64,000 nucleotides of DNA from contig OY720100.1 of assembly GCA_963082875.1 (NCBI GenBank), positions 8,990,001-9,054,000 of the forward strand, given 5' to 3'. A model generated the notes under the pieces. That model did not search any database and was not told the origin of the DNA. It saw nothing but the letters and a program-made list of their open reading frames with translations. The translations under genes and the position numbers were made by a program. Position 1 is the first letter of the stretch; every line of letters begins with the position of its first letter. Below, one piece after another: positions 28,101-39,017 of this stretch. Source of the DNA: Corella eumyota. Its lineage: Eukaryota > Chordata > Ascidiacea > Phlebobranchia > Corellidae.

Positions 28101-28507
28101 GAGGATCGAAAATATTCTGACTTATCACCAACATAATGTAATAAATAATAATTTTTATCCATTTTCGTTTTCGATAATGTGTACAAAAATTTTTTAAAGC
28201 CTAAATGTTTATTTTTTTCCAGGGGATTTTTTAAATACCATCTTTTTTTTATGACACCTGGGGTACCAACAATGCGCTTTCCACCGTTTAACCAGTTGAG
28301 AGAATCACAAAGATAATCTCTAACGCTTTCTTCGTCACATTTAAACAAATATAAATCTCCATTACATGGATTTATAGGGGAATTTTTAATTAAAAAATGG
28401 TCCTCAATTTTCTCATTTGAGCAGTCTTTTAAAATTCCAATAACTTTTTTTATTGAAAGACTGTATCGTTTATTTTCATAAGCCATTTTCAAATTAAGAC
28501 TGTGCAA
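25169..28507 (-). CDS. MULE transposase with SWIM, Ulp1-type protease and PHD finger
   Basis: Single uninterrupted ORF of 1112 residues. Residues ~230-480 are a MULE DDE domain: D273 in GYDTTF, D338 in VTADREKA and the likely E452 in NMSESFN. A SWIM zinc finger (CSCSS...CWH) lies near residue 591, as usual for MULEs. Residues ~645-830 are a charged, Lys/Glu-rich linker. Residues ~840-1020 are a C48/Ulp1-like cysteine protease, with H905 (NIHWQL), D922 (IFDSM), a Gln in CPQQ and C977 (DDCGVY), so the catalytic set looks intact. Residues ~1063-1111 are a PHD-like finger (CVCRKWYHVKC, then WICDLC). The transposase binds and cuts the element ends; the protease may act on SUMO-like conjugates, but that is inference. 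A second Met (MAYENK, residue 8) is an equally possible start. Confidence 0.92.
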   Translation of the reverse strand: MHSLNLKMAYENKRYSLSIKKVIGILKDCSNEKIEDHFLIKNSPINPCNGDLYLFKCDEESVRDYLCDSLNWLNGGKRIVGTPGVIKKRWYLKNPLEKNKHLGFKKFLYTLSKTKMDKNYYLLHYVGDKSEYFRSSHGNSKNPNKIFVTTQKNVLNDISIQLENNKSPFQTYAKMTAKKQHDEGEDRMSVDRPRDLKQVHNIAYKEKKDFQMCTDEIFSTKELTTVLPNFVQKLCIVPSVYAILVNEETIKIAIKELTKFRKNKAIPQCFGYDTTFEMGDFYVSFLTMRKTDIDGNPMFPIGAMIHEKKDQQYHEELFKIISKQLKLHELDNIPVTADREKAIMNAVNKTTGLKLVCCVNHILRDVEFWLKKQNGKFSDIKVYKDQIEQLIFSTSYDNFNKLYLELKTKWSPTFVNYFEKNLQQDILAYSVFFYTKQFTIFNGKTVTNNMSESFNRVLKDICGNKENRLDYTIILFFKLFQNFAYDLFRAEKGFGRFTLSSEETISAGEDSKDSIPKLAYLNKIKEEILKQKNLASGSKTKKFPEKTFYTEVVEMCLMSSGVSLDRDTGTFVVINPFTDARHAVTLFPPICSCSSITAKCWHVLAVHKRLQTNQKNPKNRSYTLTALNKRQKGKDGKSGKKKVRQRDYDYDVIPAPNSAEMNIDLDVLLGQETEDKKYMCKGSDEEHGDELTSLGLIESNITIEEIVKKGNKPKDIIEKKENLKKSKHIEVKANAKEIGKKNIKSVVEIMPKNIGREDKNSESKLYTKEKGKTENMPEIKTNKNESGENYKTPDGEMEKNQTSFGNAPWEKENLLVTTDQKKSCSIAMECLIGKKKWLDDICIEKCINGVISYLDLKNEAFQFSSLVFENQKNNNNVELVSNYISSLRALDFNVIVFPNNLNNIHWQLIICNISQKNIWIFDSMVCQLHGACLQKSAKCCLKILSFMYAVIDIPFNNLEWTVSLMNNCPQQNNCDDCGVYTIINTYYVLSGQVPNAFNVDLARKWLAALFIKQNRLRDFSKRISANERKSALQKVINLKPTSFQLKIERKEFKCLVLNSNTNWNICESTSCPGNGTYLPQIQCCVCRKWYHVKCQKGVTKLRSWICDLCMLN

Positions 28508-28644
28508 TTATTAAAATATCTAAAACACAATAACATATTTTAATTTTTTTTTTTAATTTTTTTTTTTTTTTAAAATGGTCTAATGAGCTAAACCATAACT
28601 TTTATAATATGGTTAATACAAATAGGATGTTGTTCGGCAGTTTG

Positions 28645-29940
28645 TATTAAAATATTTGTTTATTTAATTGGTTTTTCGAGGTGTCTAGTAATAAAGAAAT
28701 TTCCACTATGGTCGTTATTGCCAATTTTAGACACCTTTAAAAACCTCTTGATAACCATTATTTTTTTTTAAAAACGACTTGGGCAAGTTAGTTTAAGCGT
28801 TCTTATGTTGTTAAGGCAGTTTTTATTAAAATTTATAACAGTTTAATTGGTTTTTGGAGGTGTCTGAGGATGAAGAAATTTTAAGTATGGTCGTTATTGC
28901 CAATTTCAGACACTTTTAAAAACCATTTTATAACCAATATTTTTTAATAAAAATGACCGGGGCAAGTTAGTTTAAGCGTTCTTATGTTGTTAAGGCAGTT
29001 TTTATTAAAATTTATAACAGTTTAATTGGTTTTTGGAGGTGTCTGAGGATGAAGAAATTTTAAGTATGGTCGTTATTGCCAATTTCAGACACCTTTAAAA
29101 ACCATTTTATAACCAATATTTTTTAATAAAAATGACCGGGGCAAGTTAGTTTAAGCGTTCTTATGTTGTTAAGGCAGTTTTCATTAAAATTTATAACTGT
29201 TTAATTGGTTTTTGGAGGTGTCTGAGGATGAAGAAATTTTAAGTATGGTCGTTATTGCCAATTTCAGACACCTTTAAAAACCATTTTATAACCAATATTT
29301 TTTAATAAAAATGACCGGGGCAAGTTAGTTTAAGCGTTCTTATGTTGTTAAGGCAGTTTTTATTAAAATTTATAACAGTTTAATTGGTTTTTGGAGGTGT
29401 CTGAGGATGAAGAAATTTTAAGTATGGTCGTTATTGCCAATTTCAGACACTTTTAAAAACCATTTTATAACCAATATTTTTTAATAAAAATGACCGGGGC
29501 AAGTTAGTTTAAGCGTTCTTATGTTGTTAAGGCAGTTTTTATTAAAATTTATAACTGTTTAATTGGTTTTTGGAGGTGTCTGAGGATGAAGAAATTTTAA
29601 CTATGGTCGTTATTGCCAATTTCAGACACTTTTAAAAACCATTTTATAACCATTATTTTTTAATAAAAATGACCGGGGCAAGTTAGTTTAAGCGTTCTTA
29701 TGTTGTTAAGGAAGTTTTTATTAAAATTTATAACTGTTTAATTGGTTTTTGGAGGTGTCTGAGGATGAAGAAATTTTAAGTATGGTCGTTATTGCCAATT
29801 TCAGACACCTTTAAAAACCATTTTATAACCATTATTTTTTAATAAAAACGACTTGGGCAAGTTAGTTTAAGCGTTCTTATGTTGTTAAGGCAGTTTTTAT
29901 TAAAATTTATAATTGTTTAATTGGTTTTTGGAGGTGTCTG
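28645..29940. repeat. Right subterminal tandem array, inverted 179-bp units
   Basis: About eight units in the orientation opposite to the left array, with the GGTGTCTGAGGATGAAG boundary recurring every ~179-180 bp (near 28857, 29037, 29216, 29396, 29575, 29754, plus variants at 28680 and 29933). The innermost unit (28645-28790) is the most diverged. Together with the left array it gives the element very long inverted arms. Confidence 0.9.
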
Positions 29941-30164
29941 ATGAGGGTGAAATTACCGCAAATTCCGGCACCCCTAAATTAAAAAAATTTTGCCACAAAT
30001 TTCAACACGTTAAAACAAAAAAAAAATTGTTGAGGCAAGCTGGAACAATAGTCTTAAAGTCGGAAAAATCATTTTTATTAAAAAATAACAACGATAAAGT
30101 AAATTTTAGAGGTGTCTGAAAAGGTGTCTGAAAAAGTGTCGGGTGTCTGGTTTTAGTACATCCC

Positions 30165-30173
30165 GAATATTTG
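30165..30173. repeat. Target-site duplication, right (9 bp)
   Basis: GAATATTTG, identical to 23559-23567; marks the right boundary of the MULE insertion. Confidence 0.9.
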
Positions 30174-30935
30174 TAAGTAACTGTGTAATCCCTAAAATAC
30201 ACCAACTGACAACACACGTATTATGTTAACTCATTCCTCTAGTGGTAATGTTTGTGTGAAAATAGCTCGCGGAAATATCATTTGAAAATAATTTCTTCAT
30301 AAATTTGACCTAATCAATTATAGAATGATTAATGTAACATAACCTAGACATTTATATTTTAAAAACCCTTTTTATTTTGCTGTTACATAGTCAGCTTTAC
30401 ACTTTTTGTAGAATATCATATTATGCCTGGGTAACTATACCGAAGATAAAATAATTACTCGTCTTAAATACAGTTTATGCTAGTTAAAAACATATTAATT
30501 GTTATGCACTGTATAGACGTTTTACAACAATATGCCTTATGTGTTTCATTTAAATATTTACCAGTATACATAACTAACCAATTTGACTTATCTAACGAAC
30601 ACATTTACTTAACTCATCTATTTAAATATTTATTTAGTTGTCTTATTAAACAATTAGTTAAATGCCTGAAGCAAAAACAGAACATAACCAAATTAAAAAA
30701 GTACGAATGTTGTTGAAATGCAAAATAAACATTTTTCATTTTTAGATCGTCACATACTTTAATTTTAGTAATAACTTATATTTTTTTAATATAAAATTAA
30801 AAATTTATTTTACTACTTAACACCACCAAAGTTTTAAGCAAACTTGCAACATTATGTTAATAATTGGGAAGTAATAAATGTAGAAGGCAAACTATATTAG
30901 TAACATATAAAAAATGTTTAAAGTAAAAACCCAGT
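30174..30935. other. Intergenic, no gene seen
   Basis: AT-rich DNA between the transposon end and the 3' end of the C8orf33-like gene. The ORF at 30477-30716 has no convincing composition. Confidence 0.5.
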
Positions 30936-31923
30936 CTATTCTTCATCTATTGCAAAATTAAAACAAAACTTATTTTGGGCAGAATTTTCTATAGTTTTAG
31001 ATAAATCATTTACATTTTGAATGTTTTTTTCTGATTTTGATATAGGTTTTGAAACAGCAGTTCTAATAAACTTATTTGATTCTTTAGAATGAGTTGTTGT
31101 AGCTGGCGATATTTGGACTTGCTTCATCATTTTAATTGTGTCTAAAATACATTAAAATAATAAATTGAATTAATATTGTTAAGCATTGGATAAACATATG
31201 GCAAAAAATACAATACATTCTGGTAATAAATATTTGCAATTAGATTAAATGTTATTAACTTTAGTATTATATTGAACAAAAAATAAATCCAAATAAAATA
31301 AACAAAAAAGTTTTACCATTTTCCCATTTCTTTTCCTCCCGTTCCATTTTAGTTTTGTAATCACCAAAAACTTGTCTCATAACTTGACGTTTTTTAATCA
31401 GGGGAGCTTTCTGTGAAATGAGTATTTTGATATAACGTGAGCTGTCATCAACTTGAAATAATAATAAACTTAATTTAACTTAAAAGCATTTTGTGATTTT
31501 AAAATTGCAAAACCAAGATTTTTGCTATAGAAAAACAATTAGTTAAGCTAGATGTTAAAACATTTACAAAATACCCAAAGACTGGGTCAATTTTACTTTA
31601 TGTTTAGGCTGTAAATTCAGCCTTTCCACAAAAAGTATAAAAATATAAAAAAAATTCTAACTTAATTACATACCTTGTTTTTCGGTAGGATTTTTGGTGA
31701 AAACACCCATTCTTAATTTATCAACACACCAGGCAATTTCTTTGTTTAATTGAATTTCTTTTAATGCATTATCTGCATAAAAAGATTATTTTAACAACAC
31801 TAAAACATTCTATACAAAATGTTCAAAATTAAAAGTGCAATTCTTTTTACCTGTTACATTTTGCACTGGGTTTGGAGAAGCATTTTTCTTATTTTTTTGA
31901 ACTTGTTTTGTAGACAGAGACAT
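30936..31923 (-). CDS. C8orf33: UPF0488 protein (C8orf33 homologue)
   Basis: Four exons, 31923..31851, 31772..31674, 31451..31317 and 31141..30936, join in phase to 170 residues. The core matches human C8orf33: KEIAWCVDKLRMGV (human QELAWCVEQLELGL), KRQVMRQVFGDYKTKMERE (human KRQLMHSLFGDYRAQMEAE) and a C-terminal CFNFAIDEE (human EFRFNFF). The N-terminus is Lys/Asn-rich and shorter than the human one. The molecular function is not established in any species to my knowledge. Its start lies 277 bp downstream of the ANKRD49-like stop on the same strand; such close same-strand pairs occur in tunicate operons, but no evidence of co-transcription is visible. Confidence 0.85.
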
Positions 31924-32200
31924 TATAGTATAAACACCTAATATTATTATTTATATAAATTACACCTAAAAAATGTATAAAAATAATAAATTAGAAATAT
32001 GAAAAAAAAAAAAAATATCACAAATAGTATATTTATACTTAAACAAATTTTTTGTGTTATGGTATATGATATAAACGTACAACAAAGTTAAAATAAAGTT
32101 CAATGCTTAAAATGTGCCAAACACTAACTAACTCACACAGAAACACAAATAAATACAATTTTCTTATTATTAACTACAGAAATGAGTTCATTGCATTGAT

Positions 32201-33829
32201 TCAGTTTATGTGTTCAGCAACCATAGTAAACAAACTAGCAAATTTATCAGTTCTGCGGGCTAGATCGTAAGCCGTATCTCCTCCATTTGTCTGAAGTGTG
32301 GTGTCAATGTTTTGATTGCTAAGAAGTAAAACTAGCACATCTCGGTTCCCTTTACTACCTAATAAAAAGTAAAATTGGTTAGTTGATTTTTAATTGTTTA
32401 TAAATGAATGTCCATAAAAACTTAAAATAATATTTAAATGAAATAAAATATGGATAAAAAAGTATATTTATAACTGTATGTTAAATATAAGAAACCAATA
32501 TTTTATTTTTGTGATACGGTATTGCAAATGATATATATTCGAAAACAACTTTTATGAAAAAAAATTAAAATTGCAACAATTTTTGAAAAATTACCCGCAG
32601 CAGCATGTAAAGGGGAAACACCTCCATTTGAAACTGCATTAACATCAGCATTACTGTGTATTAACAACTGAGCAACTTTGGCATTATTCCACTGTGGAAA
32701 AAAGGAATTAAGGTTAATTTAATTTACCAGTTGAAACTATATTCCAACAAGATCTAAATAACATTTGGTGGCATTTTAATTGACGAAAAATATACAATGA
32801 AAAATTGTTTTTAACTTCAAGGTATTTTAACATTTTTAAAAAAAATCATTTAAAAAACTGTTTCCAAAAATGAATCTACCTAATCTACAAACAGTAGGTT
32901 TTCTTAAATAAATATTTACCCTGCAGGCACAGTGCAAAGGAGTCCATCCATCGTTTGTTCTTACATGAATGAACTCACTTTCTAGTTCACCTTGTTTCAG
33001 TATAAACTCAACTATGTTAACATGACCTTCAGAACAAGCAACATGCAGAATGGTGTATCCATCTTCATTTCTTTAATTTATAATAATATTGATTAAAAAA
33101 CTTTTATTTATTTATCACAATTTGTATAGCATCAGAAACTAACTAAAAGTTATTTTTATATACATACATGTTCTAGAAAAAAATAAAAGTAAAAAATTTG
33201 GATAAAAATAGTTTAATTTTATTTAAGATAATATTTTTACAAAACATTTGTATCAATACGAATCCTTAAAATAGTATTTATTTAAAAAAGACAACATTGT
33301 TTGCACAAATATTTCTAAAAATTTTGCAAAAGTGTGTTCTGCAAATCCGCAAAAGCGACCAAAAATAACAAAACTATTTTATAAACATATCAGCTCACTT
33401 TCCGGTTGACTTAATTTCAAGAAAATATAAATATGTGAACAACATATTTGTTTGGGGTGCACTCATGGGTGAAGTATATACCCTTTACAATGCAGTTAAG
33501 TAATTAAGTTGTCACAGCAAACTACATCATGCATAAAATTAAATAAAAATAGCATAAGAATTCATTTCTTGGTAAAAATAAGCCAAATATTAAAGTGTTT
33601 TTGGTGGCGGCCGAAATTATTGTAACCATTTTAAAAAAAATATATATATATATTTTAAAAGAAAAAAAAATGTACTTTGCAAACCTGATAATAAAAATAC
33701 AAACAAAATAATTAACCTGTAATTTAAAAGCTTGGGATTTTCAAGTAAAATATTTTCTAACATTTCCAAATTTCCTTGCTCAGCTGCCCACATTAATTTT
33801 AATTCGAAATCTTTAAATTCCTCCATCAT
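32201..33829 (-). CDS. ANKRD49: Ankyrin repeat domain-containing protein 49-like
   Basis: Four exons, 33829..33717, 33070..32920, 32691..32595 and 32358..32201, join in phase to 172 residues (human 239). It has four ankyrin repeats. Order and wording follow ANKRD49: LMWAAEQGNLEMLENIL (human LLWAAEKNRLTTVRRLL), DGYTILHVACSEGHVNIVEFIL, DGWTPLHCACRWNNAKVAQLL (human DGWTPLHSACKWNNTRVASFL), SPLHAAAGSKGNRDVLVLLL, then DTAYDLARRTDKFASLF (human ETAFDIARRTSIYHYLF). The acidic N-terminal ~60 residues of the vertebrate protein are missing; an upstream exon cannot be excluded, but ATG ATG at 33829 opens the frame cleanly. In vertebrates it is nuclear and linked to male germ-cell development. Confidence 0.87.
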
Positions 33830-35043
33830 TTAGAATAACTTATAAATGTTAATTCAAAATTTTTAGCACCTACATGTCTAAAAAATAATCAAAATAAAAA
33901 AAATTCAAAAAAAAATTTGTAAATATTTTAAATAAAAAATGTTAAACTTGCACATAGGTTATACACATACAAGTATTTAGACAATATTTGCATAAAACAT
34001 ACTTTGGGTTTTTTAGTTAATCAGTGCTAAAAGTAACCTTTGTACAGAACAGCCACATGACCCTAGTTCAAATACTACACTGAGTTAAACAAGGTTAAAT
34101 TACACCGATGTCGTTTTATTAATGAATACCCAAAATCTATAAATAAAAATATCTTGTGACAGGATCTCTATATTTCCCGTAATTTCATTGTACATATTGG
34201 GTTTGTAGTAAATAAATACACAAGGTAACAAAAGCATGATTGTTAAAATCGTGTATCCCAATGTATAAATACTTTATCAATCAGTCTGCAAACTCGCACA
34301 TGATTTTCTAAATTCCTAGAAGTTATAATTAAACTGCTTATTAAAGAAGATCAATTAAGGCAATCTAAGTAATTAGGGCAATCTTATATGCAAAGTAAAC
34401 ATGTTTTAATCTATTGTTTGTTTATGCAAAAATATAAATCAAGATTTTATGATATGAGTGTAAATACCAACAGGATTTAAGGTGAATTTATATAAATAAA
34501 CATATTCTCAAAATAGGCAATTCATAATTTGAATTTGAAAAATTCTCGTTGATAATGTTTATGTTTGCCCGATAACGTTAAAGCCAATTTTAAATTAAAC
34601 GAACCTAAACTAAGCCAGGGTCAACTGAAAATGACAAGTTTGTTATTGTTAACCTGATATTATGCTTACGTGATAAGATCGGTTTGTTTTTGTTTGCCGA
34701 GTATCAGTAACCCGATATTTTGCTTATAAAGGGCACCTGCAAGACAAGAAAAAACATTCTTGAAATTTTGTTTAGAAAGAATGTCAATAAATTTAGAAAT
34801 TTAAAAAAAAAAATTTTTAACTAAAAAAAGTTTTACGAAAGGTCGTTAAATATTTTAGGGAACTGTCAAGTATATAAAGCATTAGTTTTTAAAAAAAGAA
34901 AATAGTTAAAAAAGAGAAACAGGAATTTTTTTGTTAAACCGTTTCATTAATAAAAATTTTTTTATTAATTAAAAAATTTTTAATTTATTTAAAAATATAT
35001 TTTTTCTAAAAAAATTAAATTTTTTTTAGAAACAAACAAAACA
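33830..35043. other. Divergent promoter region ANKRD49 / P450
   Basis: About 1.2 kb between divergent starts. No ORF or element. The last ~250 bp before the P450 start is A/T-tract DNA, likely 5' UTR. Confidence 0.5.
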
Positions 35044-37432
35044 ATGATAAAAATTAGCATAGCTTATTATTATATCTCTCCAATCACCATAGTACTAATT
35101 GCTATGATTTTACTGCTAATCATATACCAATGGGCAATCAGTACATCATATAAATTACCCCCTGGACCAATTAGTTTACCAATAGTGGGTAGTATGCCCT
35201 TTATGGAGATGTTGGCAGAAAGAAGTTTTGCAAAATGGTCACAAAAATATGGCCCTGTAATTACTGTACAGACTGGGCAAGTAAGAAGTGTGGTTCTTAA
35301 TAGTTATGAAGCAATCGAACAGGTGAATTTAAAATACAAAAATAAGTTATAAATTTGGTATATGGAGATGCAAAAAAATATATATTAAAAAAATTGTATA
35401 TTTTTTTAGTTAAATAATAAATAAAATTTAAAATCACTTTTTACTTTTTAGGCATTTGTTAAGCAAGGGTCTCAGTTCAACAAAAGATATATTAGTTACT
35501 TCACTAAACTAGCAACAGATGGGGGACATGGATTAATGTTTTTAAATGATTTTGAAAAATGGAAAAAACAAAGAAATTTTGGTTGCAGAGCCTTAGCAGG
35601 GTAACAAGATTTTATTTATTTATTTAAAGGTAAAATTCTATTGGTTTATTGATAAATTAAAACATTTTCTTTTACTTTTATTTTTTTAGATCTGGTCTAC
35701 AAGGAATTAAATTAGAGGACCGAATTTTGGATGAATGTAAAATAGTTTGTGACATTATTAGATCAAAAAATGAACAACCTTTTGTTATAGAGGTAAACCT
35801 TAAAGTTTTATTTTTAAAAAACATATATAATGTGTTTACTATTTGTGCTATAAAAAATAATCTGCAAAATAATTTTTAGGATATACTTATCCAGTCAATA
35901 GCAAATGTGATAAATGGAATAACTATTCAGGAAAAATGTAATGAAAAAGGAAATGAAAAATTATTGGAATATGTTAAGAGCATAATAGAAGGGTAAAAAT
36001 TAACTTCAAAAATTTTATTTTATATTAACTTTAAATGCAAAAATGATATACTATGCTATAAAAAATTGTTTAAATATTATTTAATTTTTGTTATAAACTT
36101 AGATTTAGGAGAGACGGGTTATCATTTTCATTAATGCATGTGTTACCATGGATTCGTTTTTTTCCACCAGTTTCTACCTCTTTGGTGTTTATGAAAGAGG
36201 GATTAAAACTAGGAAATGGTCAGTTAAAAAAAAAAATTTTTAAAAAATTTTTAACGCCTATATCTATTTCTAAAAATTAAAAAAAAGTTTATAGCCTAAT
36301 ATTTTTTTTAGAAATAATGATCAAGTTTATAGAGGAACATGAGAAACAATATGACCCCGAAAATCCCCGCGATTTCATAGATTTATTTTTAAAGGAATAT
36401 AAAAGAAAAACACCTGGATTTGCGGTAAAAACCAAACATACTAAAATTAAAATTTAAAGAAAATAAATTACAAGAACAATAAAATTTTATTTAAATTTAG
36501 TAAAGTATATATATAATATATCTGTTAAAAATTAAAAAATTTTTATAATTTTATTTTATTAGAAAAAGGAGCTTAGATATTATCTTAAAGAGTTGTTTGG
36601 GGCAGGAACTGAAACAACCACAAGCACAATCAGATGGGTGTTATTAAGATTGATTAAACACCAAGATATTCAAGACAAAATACATCAGGAAATTGATGCA
36701 GTGTTAGGTAAAAAAATGTATACACAAAAAATATTAGCTCACATAAAACTTAAGAAATTTAATAGAATATTTTTATTTTATTAAAAAAAAAAATAATATT
36801 TTCACCTAATTTTTCCCAAAATTTAACAGGTAGAGAAGGTAGGATCACTTACAGCTCTGATATTCCGTACACAAAAGCTGTCATTCAAGAAACTTTTCGT
36901 CTTCATCCAACAACACCACTAGGTGTCCCCAGGTGCACCAATGAAGATGTTGAATTCATGGGATACGACATTCCTAAAAACACACAAGTAAACTTTAAAC
37001 TTTTTGCTAATTTCAAACTACCTAACAAGTGCTTTTAATTCAATATAAACTATAAAACATCAGCAAAAATCAGTTTTAAATTGTAGAAATGTTAAAGAAC
37101 TTTACATTGTTTTCTGACAGATTATCCCAAATATTTGGTGGGTCCACAACAACCCCAATGTTTGGACAACACCAGAAATTTTTAACCCTTTACGTCATAT
37201 TGACAGTAATGGAAAATTTATCAAGTCTACAAAAATTATTCCATTTTCTATTGGTTCCCGAAATTGCCTTGGCGAAAATCTTGCCAGAATGGAAGTGTTT
37301 TTATTTGTTGTCAGTATTTTACAAAAATTTAAACTTTGCCCAAACCCAAATTTACCATATGTTTCGGTTGAATGTCTTCCAGGTATTGTAGGTACTGCAC
37401 CCCATTACCCGTTCGTAGTCAAGGAAAAATAA
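35044..37432 (+). CDS. Cytochrome P450, CYP2 clan
   Basis: Nine exons (35044..35322, 35452..35600, 35690..35792, 35880..35992, 36103..36218, 36312..36424, 36563..36707, 36830..36987, 37121..37432) join in phase to 495 residues, the usual microsomal P450 length. N-terminal membrane anchor at residues ~10-36, then the proline hinge LPPGPISLPIVGS. C-helix W130-KKQ-R134, I-helix GAGTETT (residues 304-310), K-helix E360-T-F-R363, and heme loop FSIGSRNCLG with the thiolate Cys441. The nine-exon layout is like vertebrate CYP2 genes, and the motifs (FGAGTETT, TPEIFNP) put it in clan 2 (CYP1/2/17-like). It is an ER-bound haem monooxygenase; the substrate cannot be inferred. All key residues are present, so it should be active. 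Confidence 0.94.
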
Positions 37433-39017
37433 TAAACACAAGTATATTCAGATGTTGTAAACCTACTCACTGCATAAAATTTAAATAATATCCTGCCAAT
37501 TTTTGAGTTTTAATGATAATGTGACAGGTATTTAATGTATTTATTGCCATTTAATGGAAATAAAAGATCAAAAATTAAAAAAATAGTAAATACAACTTTC
37601 ATGATCATGAACATAACACAAGCTTACCTAAATTTATCACGAACAATTAATAAGTTTACGCAAAAGTATTTTAACCAATACTACGACAGAAAAATCACAT
37701 TAAGAAATTAGTTTACCTGTTTTGCATTTAATTTTCGTAAATGATTTATTTTCTGTGAAGCCACGAGGTCGAAAGAGTTAATTTAAGTGATATTTATGTT
37801 TACATGTCAACGTAACAACCTAAACATGACGTTTTGTGCCACGCCACTATTTTATACATTTAATAGCCACGCTTTTACTTCATCTTTTTGATTCTAAATT
37901 GGGAACACTTAATGTAAATTTTATTTTGTATTTTTGTACATTATTTAATAAACCAACAACTATTTTGAGATTTTTATTATTTTATATTATTATATTATTT
38001 TTGAGATTTTTATTATTTTTTTAAGCTATATATTGAAAAAAATTTAAGAGTGCTTGAAATGATTTTTTTAGCATTGTGTATAATATTTATTTGCACAAAA
38101 TAGTAACTTTAGTAATAATTTGGTAAAAAGATAAAAATGTATGTAAGCTTTATTTTATATTCAGATGTTTAGATTAACAAATTTAGGTTACAATTTTAAA
38201 ATAAAGTTAAAAATGTGGCTTCAATGGCAACAAGAAAAGTTCAATGTAGAAAAAAAAAACAAAGTAAAAAAAGAAAAAGTTAAACAAAAAAAAAAACAAA
38301 AGGTAATATTGTTACTCATAGGCAACAACCCCAAAATGCGAAAACATTATTGAAAGTAAAAAAAAATTAAGAACATCTTTTTAGTATTTCAATGGTTTAC
38401 TGATTAAATTTAACCACTAGTTGATTAGTTTAAGAACTTTAAAAGCACCAATTGATATAAAAATATACAGCAACATTATACAGAATTCAAGACAAAAAAT
38501 TAAAAACTTTTAAAAACCAAATTATTTTGAAAATGCAACAACAAACTTTATTCTAAATAAAAACAAAGCAACAAATGTATGCTGCATGTCTCTTATAGTG
38601 GAAAATATATAAACAAGTCTATTAAAAACACAAAAAACATACTAACTTGTCAAGATAAAATAAAGTTTATATTGTACCTAATGCTATATGTACTTGGCAC
38701 TTTGGTGAAGTTAAAAATTAAAAATGGTAAAACACAACGCTATTGATTAAATCAATAAATCAATTTTAATTGAAATGGAAGACTAAAAATTAATAAAAAA
38801 ACAGATAACTTCAAAAAAATTTATATAAAGCAGCTTCAAAAAGTTAACTACTGGCATTGAAAATTGAATAAAAACATTTAAATGACAATAAATCTAGATT
38901 ATATTAACAGTTATGAACCATTTGCTTATATCTAAAAAAAAAGATGTTATCGTCCCCAATCAGTAATAACAAACACCACAAAAGTGAAGCAACCCAAATC
39001 TAATAGAATTTTCTTTC
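37433..39017. other. Convergent intergenic region
   Basis: Between the 3' ends of the P450 (+) and SCHIP1 (-) genes. AT-rich with A-tracts. The Lys-rich ORF at 38165-38353 is a translation of poly-A-like sequence and is not supported as a gene. Confidence 0.5.

Larger units (their letters stand above)
23568..30164 (-). mobile_element. Autonomous Mutator-like DNA transposon (MULE), apparently complete
   Basis: The element is 6597 bp. It begins GGGATGTACTAAAACCAG and ends with the exact inverse, flanked by a perfect 9-bp duplication. The outer ~225 bp of the two ends differ at only a handful of positions, so insertion is recent. Inside come arms of about 1.36 kb (left) and 1.5 kb (right) made of inverted 179-bp tandem repeats, then a core with one long minus-strand ORF. 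It sits between GOLIM4 (start 23270) and C8orf33 (stop 30936), in no gene. Confidence 0.93.

Noticed and set aside
25169-28507. Polinton/virus-like element because of the Ulp1/adenain-like protease
   Set aside because: There is no polymerase, integrase or capsid gene; the MULE DDE triad, SWIM finger and 9-bp target duplication identify a Mutator-like DNA transposon.
38165-38353. Lys-rich ORF downstream of the P450 gene
   Set aside because: It is a translation of A-rich DNA with no splice partner or homology.
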